A program made the translations under genes and the position numbers. This document shows, piece by piece, positions 46,339-55,367 of a DNA stretch of 64,000 bases; within the stretch, counting starts at the first letter, position 1, and each line of letters begins with the position of its first letter. This DNA comes from Ochrobactrum sp. BTU1 (GTDB lineage Bacteria > Pseudomonadota > Alphaproteobacteria > Rhizobiales > Rhizobiaceae), in NCBI GenBank assembly GCA_018798825.1, contig CP076354.1, forward strand, positions 1,302,001 to 1,366,000. The letters are read 5' to 3'. The notes under the pieces are model-generated. The model had not been told where the DNA came from, did no database searches, and saw only the letters and a program-made list of their open reading frames with translations.

Positions 46339-46548
46339 AACAGGCAGGTCTCCTGGCTCACGGGTCGCAGGGTTTGAAGCGCCTTCCCAGAAACACTGAT
46401 GTTTCCAGTGGCTGCCGTTTAACCGGCTTGCCTCATCCCTCTCCGCTCTACAGTCGCGGGGTCGGCTGCGATAAAGACGCCCGGATTGGGTCCGTCCGTC
46501 GCATTCCCTTTTGGTATCGCCGGGATTCGTCCCGGCAAAACCTGTTGT
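46339..46548 (-). promoter_or_regulatory. Cobalamin riboswitch
   Basis: On the minus strand the order of conserved elements is AACAGGTTTT (P0 5' side), CCCGCGACTGTAGAG, GCCACTG, GGGAAGG and the B12 box AGCCAGGAGACCTGCC, then CTGTT closing P0. About 210 nt, the length of the classical AdoCbl-type aptamer. It lies 65 bp before the cbtB start, so cobalamin should repress the cbtBA-cobUWNO transcript, probably by blocking translation since no clear terminator follows. Confidence 0.95.
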
Positions 46549-46581
46549 GTAAATCGACACTAGGCTTTCGCCAATGCGGCG

Positions 46582-48033
46582 TCAATCGAGTGCAAACAAC
46601 GCATCAATATCAAGACAGTTTTCAAGGCCGTCGGCCAGCTCATCAAGTGCCTCTTCAATGCCAGCACGATAATTCTCGCCTGAACTGCTCACGCCGAGCG
46701 TTGCAAGAAATTGCCGACGGAACTCATCCGCACCAAAAACACCATGCAGGTAGGTGCCCATCACCCGACCGTTCGCCGAGACTGCCCCGTCATCGTGATC
46801 GCCGATCCGCGCGAATGGGCGGATAGCATCGGGACCATTTGTACGCCCTATATGAATCTCGTATCCATCAAGTGCTGCATCATAAAGTTGCGAGTGAGCC
46901 GCAACATTGCGCACGACTTTTTCCAGTTCCATCACAGTGTTGACGTCCAGCAGCCCCAACCCGTCAATGTCGCGCACCTGACCCTCGATACCGCCCGGAT
47001 CGCTTATCCGGTTGCCAAGCATCTGGAACCCACCACAAATACCAAGCACATGCCCGCCACGCCGCACATGGAGCTGCAAATCACGCTCCCATCCGTTTTC
47101 GCGAAATGCAATCAGATCGGCAATCGTCGATTTTGTTCCCGGTAAAACCACAAGCCCTACGTCATGCGGCAAAGGCTGTCCCGGCGGAACCATGACAACC
47201 TCAACCTGGTTTTCTGCTTTCAGCGGATCAAAATCGTCGAAATTCGCAATACGCGGCAACATGGGGACTGCTACTTTCAACGCCTTGGCATCGCCGCGCG
47301 TTGCTCGTTCCAGAACGACCGAATCTTCAGCAGGCAGTCGTGACACGGCTTTCAACCATGGAACGACCCCAAAAGAAGGCCAGCCCGTAAAGCGGGTAAT
47401 CGCTTCCAGACCGTCATCGAACAGCGAAATATCGCCGCGAAACTTGTTGATCAGGAAGCCGCGCACCATGGCGCGATCCTCATCTGGAAGAATTGTATGC
47501 GTACCGACCAGCGAGGCAATCACCCCGCCGCGATCAATATCACCCACCAAGACGACTGGCACATTTGCACGCGTGGCAAAGCCCATATTGGCGATATCGC
47601 CGGCGCGCAGATTGATTTCGGCAGGCGACCCCGCACCTTCGATCAACACCAGATCGGCGCCTTCACTGACAACATCAAAGGATTCCATCACCGCCGCCAT
47701 CAGTTGCGGCTTTAACTGCTGATAATAGCGCCCACGCGCCTCGCCACGCACTTTACCCTGCACAACCACCTGACTGCCCATGTCAGTCTGTGGCTTCAGT
47801 AGAACCGGGTTCATATGAACCGATGACGGCTCGCCGCAAGCCAGAGCCTGAAGCCATTGCGCGCGCCCAATCTCGCCGCCATCATCGCTGACGGCTGCAT
47901 TATTCGACATGTTTTGCGGTTTGAACGGCCGGACTTTCAGCCCGCGATTGCGTGCAACGCGACAAAGACCGGCAACAAGCACGCTTTTGCCGACATCCGA
48001 ACCCGTTCCCTGAAACATGATTGCGCGTGTCAT
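46582..48033 (-). CDS. cobQ: Cobyric acid synthase (glutamine-hydrolysing)
   Basis: 483 residues; amidates the b, d, e and g side chains of adenosylcobyrinic acid a,c-diamide. The N-terminal ATPase domain has [19 protein letters not shown] (residues ~7-25), [14 protein letters not shown] and [15 protein letters not shown]. The C-terminal class I glutaminase-like domain has [12 protein letters not shown] with the catalytic Cys and TYLHGVF with His. It lies upstream of the riboswitch and on the same strand; it is outside the aptamer's control unless transcribed through. Confidence 0.96.
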   Translation of the reverse strand: MTRAIMFQGTGSDVGKSVLVAGLCRVARNRGLKVRPFKPQNMSNNAAVSDDGGEIGRAQWLQALACGEPSSVHMNPVLLKPQTDMGSQVVVQGKVRGEARGRYYQQLKPQLMAAVMESFDVVSEGADLVLIEGAGSPAEINLRAGDIANMGFATRANVPVVLVGDIDRGGVIASLVGTHTILPDEDRAMVRGFLINKFRGDISLFDDGLEAITRFTGWPSFGVVPWLKAVSRLPAEDSVVLERATRGDAKALKVAVPMLPRIANFDDFDPLKAENQVEVVMVPPGQPLPHDVGLVVLPGTKSTIADLIAFRENGWERDLQLHVRRGGHVLGICGGFQMLGNRISDPGGIEGQVRDIDGLGLLDVNTVMELEKVVRNVAAHSQLYDAALDGYEIHIGRTNGPDAIRPFARIGDHDDGAVSANGRVMGTYLHGVFGADEFRRQFLATLGVSSSGENYRAGIEEALDELADGLENCLDIDALFALD

Positions 48034-48217
48034 GCGAGCTTGCCTATCCCAACTTCATGCGACTGGCAATCGCCAGCGGTTGCGGCAACCTTATATGCAA
48101 AAATGCGCATCAGTTTATTACAAAAGTGAGCAACATTATTCCAATGGAGCGTTGGCAGCCACTCGCCATTGTGATCTAGTCGCCTCAGGAGGGTGCGGTG
48201 CTCATAGGGAGGAAACC

Positions 48218-49375
48218 ATGGATACTGCCGACCAGAACCAGTTTGAACTCAATGAAGATCAACTCGCCATTCAAGATATGGCGCGCGGCTTCGCATCGGA
48301 TTTTGTTGCGCCTCATGCACTGCGATGGGATCGCGACAAACATTTCCCGATTGACGTTATAAAGGAAACCGGACCGCTCGGCATGGGTGGCATTTATGTC
48401 CGAGAAGACGTAGGTGGATCGGCACTTAAACGCTCGGACGCGGTGCTTATTTTCGAGGCTCTCGCCGAGGCTTGCCCAGCTTTTTCAGCGTTTATTTCCA
48501 TCCACAATATGGCAGCATGGATGATTGACACGTTTGGCGATGAAAGCCAGCGTCAGACATTTTTGCCTAAACTGACGTCGATGGAATGGCTTGCCAGCTA
48601 TTGTCTGACTGAACCGGGTTCAGGCTCCGATGCAGCCGCGCTTCGCACCCGTGCAGAGCGCGATGGCGATCACTATGTACTTAACGGCACCAAGCAGTTT
48701 ATTTCCGGTGCGGGAGCTACCGATCTTTATGTAACTATGGTGCGTACCGGCGAGGACGGTCCGAAAGGAATTTCTACCATCGTTGTGCCGAAAGATGCGC
48801 CCGGCCTGTCGTTTGGCGCCAATGAGCACAAGATGGGTTGGAATATGCAGCCCACCCGCACAGTGATTTTCGACAATTGCCGCGTGCCTGTCGCCAACCG
48901 TCTGGGTGATGAAGGTACGGGCTTCCGAATTGCCATGGCTGGCCTTGATGGTGGACGACTGAACATCGCCGCCTGCTCGCTCGGTGGTGCACAATCTGCA
49001 CTCAATAAAGCTTTGGAATATACGGGGCAGCGCAAGGCTTTCGGCCTGACAATTGACCGGTTTCAGGCGTTGCAGTTCCGTCTTGCTGATATGGAGACCG
49101 AGCTCTCGGCAGCAAGACAGCTTCTTTACAGTGCTGCGAGCAAGCTTGACCGCAAAACGCATGATGCCGGCAAATGGTCAGCGATGGCCAAACGCTTTGT
49201 GACCGACACAGGCTTTAACGTCACCAATGACGCGCTGCAGCTTCTGGGTGGCTATGGCTATCTTCATGATTACGGCATCGAGAAACTTGTCCGCGATCTG
49301 CGCGTTCATCAGATTCTCGAAGGCACCAACGAGATCATGCGCGTGATCATTGCTCGCCAGCTGATCGGACGCTGA
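48218..49375 (+). CDS. Acyl-CoA dehydrogenase (isobutyryl-CoA dehydrogenase-like)
   Basis: 385 residues from the ATG at 48218, behind AGGGAGGAAACC. FAD-dependent dehydrogenase with YCLTEPGSGSDAAALRTRA, HKMGWNMQPTRTVIFDNCRVP, YTGQRKAFGLTIDRFQALQFRLADM, QLLGGYGYLHDYGIEKLVRDLRVHQILEGTNEIMR. The Glu of LEGTNEIMR is in the usual region; a branched-chain (isobutyryl- or 2-methylacyl-CoA) substrate is inferred from the adjacent mmsB. Longer upstream frames are rejected in favour of the strong ribosome binding site. Confidence 0.92.
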   Translation: MDTADQNQFELNEDQLAIQDMARGFASDFVAPHALRWDRDKHFPIDVIKETGPLGMGGIYVREDVGGSALKRSDAVLIFEALAEACPAFSAFISIHNMAAWMIDTFGDESQRQTFLPKLTSMEWLASYCLTEPGSGSDAAALRTRAERDGDHYVLNGTKQFISGAGATDLYVTMVRTGEDGPKGISTIVVPKDAPGLSFGANEHKMGWNMQPTRTVIFDNCRVPVANRLGDEGTGFRIAMAGLDGGRLNIAACSLGGAQSALNKALEYTGQRKAFGLTIDRFQALQFRLADMETELSAARQLLYSAASKLDRKTHDAGKWSAMAKRFVTDTGFNVTNDALQLLGGYGYLHDYGIEKLVRDLRVHQILEGTNEIMRVIIARQLIGR

Positions 49376-49400
49376 TACAAATATTGAATGGGAGGAAATC

Positions 49401-50291
49401 ATGGCCACTATCGCGTTTATCGGCCTCGGTAATATGGGCGGTCCAATGGCCGCCAATCTGGTGAAGGCTGGACACAAGGTCATAGGCTTTGATCTGCTGC
49501 CTGCTCATCTTGAAGAAGCCAAAGCCAACGGCCTTCAGATCACGGCAAATGCTGCAGAAGCGGTCAGCGATGTAGACGCGGTTATCACCATGTTGCCTGC
49601 TGGCAAACATGTTCTTTCTGTTTATGGAGACATCGCGCCTAAGGCTCGTAAAGACTCACTTTTCATCGATAGCTCGACGATTGACGTTGATTCGGCGCGC
49701 AAAGCACACGAGATCGCAGCCCGCCATGGCCACCTCTCCATTGATGCACCGGTTTCGGGCGGCACAGGTGGCGCCGCAGCAGGTACCCTCACCTTTATGG
49801 CGGGTGGCAGCGATAATGCCTTTGCAAAGGCTGAGCCGCTTCTTCAGCCGATGGCTGGTAAGATCGTGCATTGCGGCGGCGATGGCGCAGGTCAGGCTGC
49901 GAAAATCTGCAACAATATGATTCTCGGCATCTCGATGATCGGCGTCAGTGAAGCCTTTGTGCTGGCTGAAAAATTGGGCCTTTCGCATCAGGCGCTTTTT
50001 GATGTGGCATCCACCTCATCGGGGCAATGCTGGTCTCTGACCACCTATTGCCCGGTGCCCGGACCAGTACCAACATCGCCTGCCAACCGGGATTATAAGC
50101 CCGGCTTTGCCGCAGCTCTGATGCTCAAAGACCTCAAGCTTTCGCAGGAAGCGGCAAAAAGCTCGGGCGCTGCAACGCCGTTGGGCGCTCATGCAGAAGC
50201 ACTTTACAGCCGCTTCGATAATGAAGGGCATGGCGGAGACGACTTTTCGGGCATAATAAATTTCTTGCGCTCAACCAAAGCAGGCAATTGA
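49401..50291 (+). CDS. mmsB: 3-hydroxyisobutyrate dehydrogenase
   Basis: 296 residues, NAD-dependent step of valine breakdown. The N-terminal IAFIGLGNMGGPMAANLVKAG is the Rossmann fold and family signature. DAPVSGGTGGAAAGTLTFMAGG is the substrate loop and GAGQAAKICNNM contains the catalytic Lys. It follows the acyl-CoA dehydrogenase by 25 bp; together they handle isobutyryl-CoA to methylmalonate semialdehyde. Confidence 0.95.
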   Translation: MATIAFIGLGNMGGPMAANLVKAGHKVIGFDLLPAHLEEAKANGLQITANAAEAVSDVDAVITMLPAGKHVLSVYGDIAPKARKDSLFIDSSTIDVDSARKAHEIAARHGHLSIDAPVSGGTGGAAAGTLTFMAGGSDNAFAKAEPLLQPMAGKIVHCGGDGAGQAAKICNNMILGISMIGVSEAFVLAEKLGLSHQALFDVASTSSGQCWSLTTYCPVPGPVPTSPANRDYKPGFAAALMLKDLKLSQEAAKSSGAATPLGAHAEALYSRFDNEGHGGDDFSGIINFLRSTKAGN

Positions 50292-50667
50292 GAAATTCTT
50301 CGCCAAAGCAGCGAAAAACTTGCTTTGTTTAGATTTGCTTAAGTATCTGATAACTGTCCGGTAACGATGTTGCGCTAAAAAGGAGCCAGAGACGGTGCAA
50401 ACCTTCTCGACGCTCCGGATCTGGTACTGCGTACCGGAGCTTCAGTCTCTCCCGCCTGTGTATTGTTTGGCGGGAACGCCATGCGTTTTTGGCAAAACCG
50501 TGCACCTTCAGAGGCAGCGCGGTTTTTGCCATTGTTCATTTCATAAATTATGCGTGATTTTTATATTAGATCTGGTCCCAAAGATTGAATTCTGGCCATA
50601 ATCCTGTGAAAGCTAACCGCTGCTTGGTACGCAGATAAAGCGTAATTTTTTCTGGGATCTATAGATT
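50292..50667 (+). other. Structured intergenic region with possible leader ORF or small RNA
   Basis: 376 bp without a recognised gene. Three strong hairpins follow one another: GCTCC...GGTAC tgc GTACC GGAGC (50412-50440); TCCCGCC/GGCGGGA (50450-50475); GGCAAAACCG/CGGTTTTTGCC (50491-50530). An AGGAG at 50381-50385 stands nine bases before a GTG (50395) that opens a 68-residue Cys-rich frame running to 50601 through all three hairpins. Whether this is a leader peptide, a small RNA or both cannot be decided. Confidence 0.5.
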
Positions 50668-52155
50668 TTGAGTGCAACACGACCAATAACGGCGCTTCCA
50701 GCCGAAAAAAACACGTTCGGTTTACCGGCGGCGGTGCTTTTTGTCCTTTGTTATTTCGCCTTCCAGGCAATATTGGTCACGTTTGTATCAAACGGTGCAG
50801 GTCTCGACGATGCGGAACAGCTTGCCAATATCGGCTATCTTGATTGGGGTTACGGCGGCTCGCAGCCACCGCTTTACACCTGGATAACAAATATTACGGC
50901 GTCGGTGCTAGGCACTTCGATGCTGACGTTGCAGATCGTCAAGTTCGGTGTACTCGCAAGCCTTTTTCTAAGTGTATTCGCCGCAATGCGGCTGCTCGGG
51001 TTTTCACGTATCGTTGCCTCGGCGTCAATGCTTGGGCTTTTTCTCATTCCGCAGATTGGATGGGAATCGCAGCGCGCACTCACACACTCTGTTGCAGGCA
51101 CAGCGGGCTGTGGTTGGGCCTTTTTGGCTCTTGCCTGGCACATGCGCGCCCGTCATGTGGGTTCGGCGGCCGTACTTGGCATTACTATGGCTGCAGCGAT
51201 TCTGGGCAAGTTCAATGCCTCGCTTTTCATAATTATGCTGATTGTCACCGCTCTTTCAGTCCCCGAATATAGAAAAATTCTCCTTTCAAAGCTCTCTATC
51301 GTCACAATCATTGCCTTTGGCGCGGCTTTCGCCCCCACGGGCATGTGGATGCTCGCGCACAAATCGAGCGTCATTGCTCGCTCTGGCAAACTCCAGATAG
51401 GCGCTTCGGGAAATCTCTTTATTGACCGCCTCAACGGTGTCGGCAGCTTTATTGAAGCAGCCTTTCTATTTTCGATTGTAGCACTCGCGGTTGCAGGCAT
51501 TATTGCGCTCATCCACTCGAAAGCACGGACATCACCAAATAAACCGTTCACTTCAGGCGAGATTTTTATGCGTCGCCTGCTTATCATCGGAATGGGAATT
51601 GTTTTTGCCGGTGTCGTGCTGGCCGGTGTCAGCAATATCAAAGACCGTTGGTTGCAGCCGGTTCTTTTCCTTCTGCCTGCAGCCACCGCTGCCTGGTTTG
51701 CACATTATCGAGCCGGAACACGAGCACTGATAGATTTCGCGACTGTAAGTATCGTTGCGGCCCTAATCGTGCCACCTGTCCTTGCCTATTATCTCACATA
51801 TGGCTCAAGCACGCCGCCCTATGGCCAGCTGGAATATCAGCGTCTTTACGATGAAGTGAGACAGCAGGGCGAGTTTAAAACGATCTTGACGGACAACGCA
51901 CAGATCCCCGGTAACTTCCGTCTCTTCGACCCGTCTCTCCAGATTATTCATCCTGAAACACCGTTTGGTGCGGCCAATGCAGCGAGACCTACGCTGGTTA
52001 TGTGGTTCGGAGATGCAGTTCCAAATGAGCGTGTATCGGCGCTTATAAACGAGGCGCAGATTCATATTCCTGAAACGGGTATTACAACGACCAAGATCGC
52101 CTACAGAACCCGTCCAGACATGAACATCACTGTGAGTTACTTCCTGCAGAAATAA
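50668..52155 (+). CDS. GT-C family glycosyltransferase (GT39/ArnT-like)
   Basis: 495 residues with about ten membrane segments. The first periplasmic loop has LDDAEQLANIGYLDWGYGGSQPPLYTWI, the acidic pair and following pattern typical of PMT_2/GT39 enzymes that use a polyprenyl-phosphate sugar. The C-terminal ~140 residues form a soluble periplasmic domain. The start is TTG at 50668. The acceptor (lipid A, other envelope glycan) is unknown. It is followed by a terminator. Confidence 0.82.
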   Translation: MSATRPITALPAEKNTFGLPAAVLFVLCYFAFQAILVTFVSNGAGLDDAEQLANIGYLDWGYGGSQPPLYTWITNITASVLGTSMLTLQIVKFGVLASLFLSVFAAMRLLGFSRIVASASMLGLFLIPQIGWESQRALTHSVAGTAGCGWAFLALAWHMRARHVGSAAVLGITMAAAILGKFNASLFIIMLIVTALSVPEYRKILLSKLSIVTIIAFGAAFAPTGMWMLAHKSSVIARSGKLQIGASGNLFIDRLNGVGSFIEAAFLFSIVALAVAGIIALIHSKARTSPNKPFTSGEIFMRRLLIIGMGIVFAGVVLAGVSNIKDRWLQPVLFLLPAATAAWFAHYRAGTRALIDFATVSIVAALIVPPVLAYYLTYGSSTPPYGQLEYQRLYDEVRQQGEFKTILTDNAQIPGNFRLFDPSLQIIHPETPFGAANAARPTLVMWFGDAVPNERVSALINEAQIHIPETGITTTKIAYRTRPDMNITVSYFLQK

Positions 52156-52159
52156 AAAA

Positions 52160-52188
52160 GATCCGGGTTAATTACCCGGACCTTTTCA
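52160..52188 (+). terminator. Intrinsic terminator
   Basis: TCCGGGT, loop TAATT, ACCCGGA and CCTTTT, seven bases after the glycosyltransferase stop. It also ends close to the stop of the convergent entericidin-like gene. Confidence 0.8.
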
Positions 52189-52190
52189 TT

Positions 52191-52325
52191 TTATTCTACT
52201 GTTTCCTGCACCGCATGTGCGGTGCCTTTGACGTCGCGCCCGACGCCGCGGACTGTATTTGCGCAAGACGCCAGCGTGAAAGCACACAGAACGATGGCAA
52301 CGGGGACAATGCGGGATAGCTTCAT
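52191..52325 (-). CDS. Entericidin A/B-family small lipoprotein
   Basis: 44 residues. MKLSRIVPVAIVLCAFTLAS then lipobox Cys21, followed by CANTVRGVGRDVKGTAHAV. The CNTVRGxGxDV motif right after the lipid site is the mark of the EcnA/EcnB family. GGAGAGA lies eight bases before the ATG. In E. coli the EcnA/EcnB pair acts as antidote/bacteriolytic lipoprotein; only one member is seen here, so it may be a general envelope-stress lipoprotein. Confidence 0.88.
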   Translation of the reverse strand: MKLSRIVPVAIVLCAFTLASCANTVRGVGRDVKGTAHAVQETVE

Positions 52326-52504
52326 AACAGTCTCTCCATTGAGATGCTCAATTCAACCAAATATGCCTCCCAAACTACCTGACGCGCGCTGCCCGGTATT
52401 CTGGCGGTGAAGCCGTTACTCGGCTGTCACATATAAAATCTAGCGCAGCTTTTTTCGCTGGCAAGAGAGGTATTTAGTAAACTGCTAAAGTTTCATTGCA
52501 CGGC

Positions 52505-53425
52505 TCAACCTGCGCGAAATGTATCGAAGCGACCGCTGCGGCGATAGCTTTCAAAAACATTGCGTAAATGTTCAGCGACCACCTGAATGTGCTGGCGCGC
52601 GTCCGGTTTAATGATCATTCCGAGCTGATAACGTCCAAGCTGCGGCAGATTATGTTCAGGTCCGAGCGCTACAATTCCCTCTCCCAGCAATGTTTTACCG
52701 AAAGGTGCAATAGCGAGATCAGCCTGTATGGCAGCGCGCTGCCCTGTAGAATGAGAACTCATATAGGCGATACGATAAGACCGGCCTGACTTTTCCAATG
52801 CTTCCAGCGCATTTCCACGCCATGCACAGCCCTCTTCCCATATGGAAAGCGGGAGCGGATCACGACGATAGGCCGTACCACATTTTGCGCCTGCCCAGAC
52901 CAGCTCCTCATCAAGCAACACTTCAACGTCACCCCTGCCCGGAACGGTATGAGAGAGATTGACCAGCGTGACGTCAAGACGGCGTTCATCCAACCGCTTA
53001 CGCAGATTGGTGCTTTGATCAATGACGACATCGACAGTGACGCCCGGATGGGTCTCAGCAAATCGCTTCAAAACCAGAGGCAGAACGCATTCGCCAATAT
53101 CGTCAGGCGACCCTAAGCGAACAACGCCTGTAACCGTCGGAGCAACAAATTTGGCCACGGCCTCGCGATTGAGCGCAAGCAGTCGCCGAGCGTAGCCAAG
53201 CAATATCTCACCGTCACTCGTCAGCGTAACCGAACGCGCATCTCGCTCAAAAACGGCAACCCCGAGCTGCTCTTCAAGTTTCTTGATCTGCATCGAAACA
53301 GCCGAGGGCGTCCGAAAAACCACATTTGCCGCTGCCGAAAAACTGCCTGTATCGGCAATGGACGCGAATGTGCGCAACACATCAATATCGAGCATTGGCA
53401 GAGGATGTTGAACCGGCGCTGTCAT
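52505..53425 (-). CDS. LysR family transcriptional regulator
   Basis: 306 residues. N-terminal winged HTH: LRTFASIADTGSFSAAANVVFRTPSAVSMQIKKLEEQLGVAVFER. The C-terminal part is a substrate-binding-like effector domain (GVVRLGSPDDIGE...). Divergent from a DUF1127 gene with 156 bp between the starts, the usual setting for LysR control of a neighbour. Confidence 0.93.
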   Translation of the reverse strand: MTAPVQHPLPMLDIDVLRTFASIADTGSFSAAANVVFRTPSAVSMQIKKLEEQLGVAVFERDARSVTLTSDGEILLGYARRLLALNREAVAKFVAPTVTGVVRLGSPDDIGECVLPLVLKRFAETHPGVTVDVVIDQSTNLRKRLDERRLDVTLVNLSHTVPGRGDVEVLLDEELVWAGAKCGTAYRRDPLPLSIWEEGCAWRGNALEALEKSGRSYRIAYMSSHSTGQRAAIQADLAIAPFGKTLLGEGIVALGPEHNLPQLGRYQLGMIIKPDARQHIQVVAEHLRNVFESYRRSGRFDTFRAG

Positions 53426-53581
53426 GTTGAACTCCGCGATTTCCGTTAGTTCAATTTTTCTGATCTTATACCTTTCTATATTTCGTTTGATTGAACGTCA
53501 AGATGGTCGCAAGCTCTCATCATCGAGATCAGAACATCTCCACCCAACCACTTGGTCTCACTTTTTGTCAGGAGAACGAAA

Positions 53582-53824
53582 ATGAGCATTCAATGTGAAG
53601 CACTGCAAAACGAATCTGGTTCGCGCCCATCTGTCATCCCAAGCTGGCTGCAAGCGAACACTGCATCGGTCGTCGCTTTCTATGCCGAATGGGCTTATCA
53701 GCGGCGCGTAAAGAAAAGCCGTAGGGTGCTGGAGTCTTTACCGGAACACATTCTACACGATATCGGCTGGCCTTGCGTGGATGATCGCCTTCCAACTTCC
53801 ACGCGCATCAGCCGAAAGAAGTAA
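53582..53824 (+). CDS. DUF1127 (YjiS-like) protein
   Basis: 80 residues from the ATG at 53582, with AGGAGAACGAAA upstream. The C-terminal half has the DUF1127 core: WAYQRRVKKSRRVLESLPEHILHDIGW. These small Arg-rich proteins are common in alphaproteobacteria, and some bind RNA or take part in phosphate/carbon and stress responses. It probably answers to the divergent LysR regulator. Confidence 0.88.
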   Translation: MSIQCEALQNESGSRPSVIPSWLQANTASVVAFYAEWAYQRRVKKSRRVLESLPEHILHDIGWPCVDDRLPTSTRISRKK

Positions 53825-53973
53825 ATAGCATCGTCAGTTGAGGGCAGGATATTCCTTGCCCTCAATTAAACGACATATAGATGCCAATTTACGGCAGGCA
53901 TTTAGCCGCACTATGCAATCTGAAAGTTCTATGTCTCAATATGTCTGTCCTGTTTGCGTCATAGCCTACCCCC

Positions 53974-54105
53974 TATAAATCCGGGCTGGAGCAACAGGAT
54001 GGCCGGTCAGAAAGCGACCGGATGACAGGGTCTGATAAAGCCCCGGTGTCATGACGGAGGCACAAAGCCGGAAACTGCGTCGGGAACCGCAGTTCGGGCT
54101 TTCGA
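53974..54105 (+). promoter_or_regulatory. Highly structured 5' leader of the GlxA-type regulator gene
   Basis: A -10-like TATAAAT (53974-53980) is followed by three adjacent hairpins: CCGGTC/GACCGG (54003-54021); ATGACAGGG with CCC...TGTCAT (54022-54052); and AAAGCC-AACTGCG with CGCAGTT-GGCTTT (54064-54102). The structure ends about 20 bp before the ATG. This density is far above the surrounding intergenic DNA and resembles a cis-regulatory RNA. It matches no riboswitch class I know. Confidence 0.55.
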
Positions 54106-54124
54106 GAATGGGAACGATCAGGCT

Positions 54125-55123
54125 ATGAATCAAGCTTCATCGGTTAAGCGGTCTATTGTTTTTTTTCTGGTCCCTGACTTCTCGATGATCGCATTTGCGA
54201 CAGCAATTGAACCGCTGCGCATTGCCAATCGAATGCTGGGCTATGAAGCCTATCGCTGGCGGTTGACATCCACCGACGGCAAACCGGTAACGGCGTCGAA
54301 CGGCGTGGAATGCGCCGTCAATGCTTCGCTGGAGGACGAACGACGCTTCCTTCAGCGCGAACAGCGTCCTTCCATGGTGTTTGTTTGCTCGGGCGTTTAT
54401 GTCGAAGAATTTCGCAACAAGACAGTCTTTGCCTGGCTGCGCGAAGAATATAACCGCGGCGTCGCGGTTGGCGGCCTTTGCACAGGCGCGCATATTTTGG
54501 CGGCTGCCGGTCTTCTCTCTGGTAAACGTTGCGCCATTCACTGGGAAAACCTGCCCGGCTTTTCCGAAGCTTTTCCAAAAGCCGAAGTCTATGCCGATCT
54601 CTTCGAAGTCGATGGCAACATCTATACCTGTGCAGGCGGAACCGCCTCACTCGATATGATGCTAAAGCTCATCGGAGATGACTTCGACGATAATTTGGTT
54701 AACCGCATTTGCGAGCAGGCTCTCACGGACCGCGTGCGCAATCCGCATGATCGCCAGCGTCTGCCGCTTCGCGCTCGTCTTGGTATCCAGAACTCGAAGA
54801 TTCTGACGATCATCGAAATGATGGAAGCCAATCTTTCAGAACCCGAAGCGCTTATCGATGTGGCGCATAATATTGGGCTTTCGCGTCGCCAGGTCGAACG
54901 TCTGTTCCGTCAGGAAATGGGTCGCTCACCAGCGCGTTATTATCTCGAAATTCGCCTCGACCGGGCGCGGCATCTGCTGCTGCAATCATCCATGCCGGTT
55001 GTTGAAGTTGCCGTTGCCTGTGGCTTTGTTTCCGCGTCGCATTTTTCCAAGTGCTACCGCGAACTTTATGGGCGTTCGCCGCAGCAGGAACGAGCTGATC
55101 GCAAAATGCTGATAGCGGCCTGA
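54125..55123 (+). CDS. GlxA family regulator (DJ-1/PfpI-like + AraC HTH)
   Basis: 332 residues. Residues ~10-190 form a class I glutaminase-like (DJ-1/PfpI) domain with GGLCTGAHILAAAG, Cys119 at the nucleophile-elbow position. Residues ~220-325 are the AraC/XylS DNA-binding domain: DVAHNIGLSRRQVERLFRQEMGRSPARYYLEIRLDRARHLL and VAVACGFVSASHFSKCYRELYGRSPQ. Members such as GbdR and CdhR control glycine betaine, dimethylglycine and carnitine use, which fits the dimethylglycine dehydrogenase-like gene downstream. Confidence 0.92.
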   Translation: MNQASSVKRSIVFFLVPDFSMIAFATAIEPLRIANRMLGYEAYRWRLTSTDGKPVTASNGVECAVNASLEDERRFLQREQRPSMVFVCSGVYVEEFRNKTVFAWLREEYNRGVAVGGLCTGAHILAAAGLLSGKRCAIHWENLPGFSEAFPKAEVYADLFEVDGNIYTCAGGTASLDMMLKLIGDDFDDNLVNRICEQALTDRVRNPHDRQRLPLRARLGIQNSKILTIIEMMEANLSEPEALIDVAHNIGLSRRQVERLFRQEMGRSPARYYLEIRLDRARHLLLQSSMPVVEVAVACGFVSASHFSKCYRELYGRSPQQERADRKMLIAA

Positions 55124-55139
55124 TCGGAGAACCAAGCAT

Positions 55140-55175
55140 AAAAGCCGCATCATTCACACTGCGGCTTTTCTTTTT
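55140..55175 (+). terminator. Intrinsic terminator
   Basis: AAAGCCGCA and TGCGGCTTT (9 bp) with T-rich sequence after, 17 bp past the regulator's stop. The regulator and the next gene are therefore separate units. Confidence 0.88.
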
Positions 55176-55367
55176 AAATCATAGTGATAGCCCTGCTCTG
55201 TGAATCAAATTCTCAACACATTAAGGTTCCGGATTTCCTGACCGTCAAAACGATCAAACAGCCATTGAGCTTCGGTCGCCTCACGCCGTGATTATGTCGT
55301 AGAATGACAATTGTAAGCTCCTGCCAATCACTATGATTCCATCAAATGAACAACGGGATCGCATAAA

